Of a stretch of DNA of 16,620 bases, positions 15,718 to 16,620 are shown one piece after another (position 1 is the stretch's first letter; every line of letters starts with the position of its first letter). The notes below the pieces were generated by a model, which was given only the letters and a program-made list of their open reading frames with translations, had not been told where the DNA came from and made no database searches. This DNA comes from JBJKPP01 sp046706145 (lineage in GTDB: Bacteria; Bacteroidota; Ignavibacteria; Ignavibacteriales; Ignavibacteriaceae), in assembly GCA_046706145.1 (NCBI GenBank), contig JBJKPP010000127.1:1-16620 (forward strand), in the 5' to 3' direction. A program made the translations under genes and the position numbers.

Positions 15718-16620
15718 TGAAATCCGGAATGCCGTGAGTGTAAATGCTTGTTTTAATTGGAGTAATATCTTTAGGATTCTTTATGCCTATAATTCTTCTG
15801 GCTTGAAGAATTGTTTGTAATCTATGTTCACTAAAGTTAAAACTATCTTTGCTCAAACTATTTATTTTTACACTGCCTGAAGAATTAATAAAATCAAGAT
15901 GTCCAATATAAAGTGCAACGTGTGTTATCTTTTCTTTTTTACCATTATCTATTTTATCACCGAAGAATAGAAGATCACCAGGCTTAAGATTTTGAAAGCC
16001 ATTGCTTATGTCAACCGGCTCCCCAATAAATACCTGCTGCGAAGCATCTCTTGGGAGAATTAAACCATGCATAAAGAACACAGTTTTTGTAAATCCACTG
16101 CAATCAAATCCCTTGTCTGAAGTGCCACCCCAGAGATAAGGAATTCCTAAAAATTGTATAGAATAGTCAATTACATTTTTTGCTGTTAAGTTTACATTCA
16201 CTAACCAGTTTGATAAATCTTCAACTTCAGAAGAAGGTACATAGGCGATTCTTTTATCAGGATATTTGACTTTAACAAATTTGCCATCTGTCTCTTCTTT
16301 GATTAAAATATTTCCCATTACAAGGTCAGAAACAGGGATAGAATTAATATCCGGTTTAGAAAATGAAGTCCCATATTTCTTCAGGAAAATCACCTTATTT
16401 GGTTTCTGATATTCTTCAAATTCTTCCTCATTCATATGTTGAAAAGATTCGACTTCTGTCCATCCTAAATATTTATCTGGAGTTTGAATATAAAACCAAT
16501 CCTTAATTCGTTTGTAAACCATCACAGGCGTACCCAATAAAGCTTGTGTAACTAATTCTGCTGAATTAGCCGGATGGGAACGAATATTTGCTACGGATAA
16601 ATTAATAACGCCGTATATTT
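15710..16620 (-). CDS. NlpC/P60 cell-wall endopeptidase, YkfC-like (5' partial)
   Basis: The frame is open to the right edge, so the start is outside the window; 302 residues are visible. The TTG at 16537 is internal, because the codons beyond it read VINLSVANIRSHPANSAELVTQALLGTPV, a normal first SH3b domain. A second SH3b-like segment follows (VIFLKKYGTSF to IAYVPSSEV). The C-terminal peptidase has DCSGFTK with Cys at 16100-16102 and THVALYIG with His at 15920-15922. The third position is Asn (FINSSG, 15884-15886) where YkfC has His. YkfC cleaves the gamma-D-Glu-diamino-acid bond of wall peptides with a free N-terminal L-Ala, giving L-Ala-D-Glu, which is the substrate of the overlapping epimerase gene. 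The two SH3b plus NlpC/P60 order is that of YkfC. Whether it is exported cannot be seen without the N terminus. Confidence 0.88.
   Translation of the reverse strand, partial: IYGVINLSVANIRSHPANSAELVTQALLGTPVMVYKRIKDWFYIQTPDKYLGWTEVESFQHMNEEEFEEYQKPNKVIFLKKYGTSFSKPDINSIPVSDLVMGNILIKEETDGKFVKVKYPDKRIAYVPSSEVEDLSNWLVNVNLTAKNVIDYSIQFLGIPYLWGGTSDKGFDCSGFTKTVFFMHGLILPRDASQQVFIGEPVDISNGFQNLKPGDLLFFGDKIDNGKKEKITHVALYIGHLDFINSSGSVKINSLSKDSFNFSEHRLQTILQARRIIGIKNPKDITPIKTSIYTHGIPDFNE

Noticed and set aside
16535..16537. TTG as the start of the NlpC/P60 gene
   Set aside because: The 27 codons beyond it are in frame and read as a typical SH3b strand, so the gene continues past the edge.

Overview
The window is AT-rich and densely coded, with no gene-free stretch longer than about 240 bases. 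The gene content suggests a member of the Bacteroidota/Ignavibacteriota (FCB) group. It has a bacillithiol deacetylase (BshB1), a TonB-dependent receptor, a fatty-acid 2-hydroxylase-like membrane enzyme, a GH20 hexosaminidase, and promoters of the TTTG-N19-TAnnTTTG type used by the Bacteroidetes housekeeping sigma factor. The exact lineage cannot be settled from the sequence; Ignavibacteria is my guess.

Layout. (1) 1-2800: the 3' part of a GH20 beta-N-acetylhexosaminidase (+) converges on a minus-strand pair, bshB1 and a small secreted jelly-roll-like protein. (2) 2986-6945: a tight plus-strand operon of a YtcJ-type amidohydrolase, a secreted protein with VanZ/DUF2279-like motifs, an NtrC-type sigma-54 response regulator broken by one in-frame TAA, and a HinT-type HIT protein. 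(3) 11683-6953 (-): a 965-residue multi-PAS hybrid histidine kinase followed by a BtuB-like TonB-dependent receptor, behind a very good Bacteroidetes-type promoter. (4) 13708-11923 (-): a RecA/KaiC-like P-loop protein with a degenerate GGDEF-like tail, then a one-pass membrane protein. (5) right edge-13968 (-): a YkfC-like NlpC/P60 peptidase (5' end outside the window), an overlapping dipeptide epimerase of the YkfB type, and a fatty-acid hydroxylase ending in a clear intrinsic terminator.

How they may work together. The peptidase/epimerase pair is a classic murein-peptide salvage unit. NlpC/P60 cleaves wall peptides to release L-Ala-gamma-D-Glu, and the epimerase makes it usable as L-Ala-L-Glu. 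With GH20 at the other end, the window has a modest cell-wall and amino-sugar salvage flavour.

The most unusual aspect is signalling. Three neighbouring signalling proteins each lack something normally essential. The sigma-54 activator is cut in its AAA+ domain by a stop codon. The hybrid kinase keeps its phospho-acceptor His and its receiver but has lost the recognisable ATP-binding boxes. The P-loop protein has Arg for the Walker A Lys, and its GGDEF signature reads QNHML. The last of these has a promoter with a 15-bp operator-like palindrome over its -33 element. No CRISPR array, tRNA, rRNA, insertion sequence or phage gene was seen.
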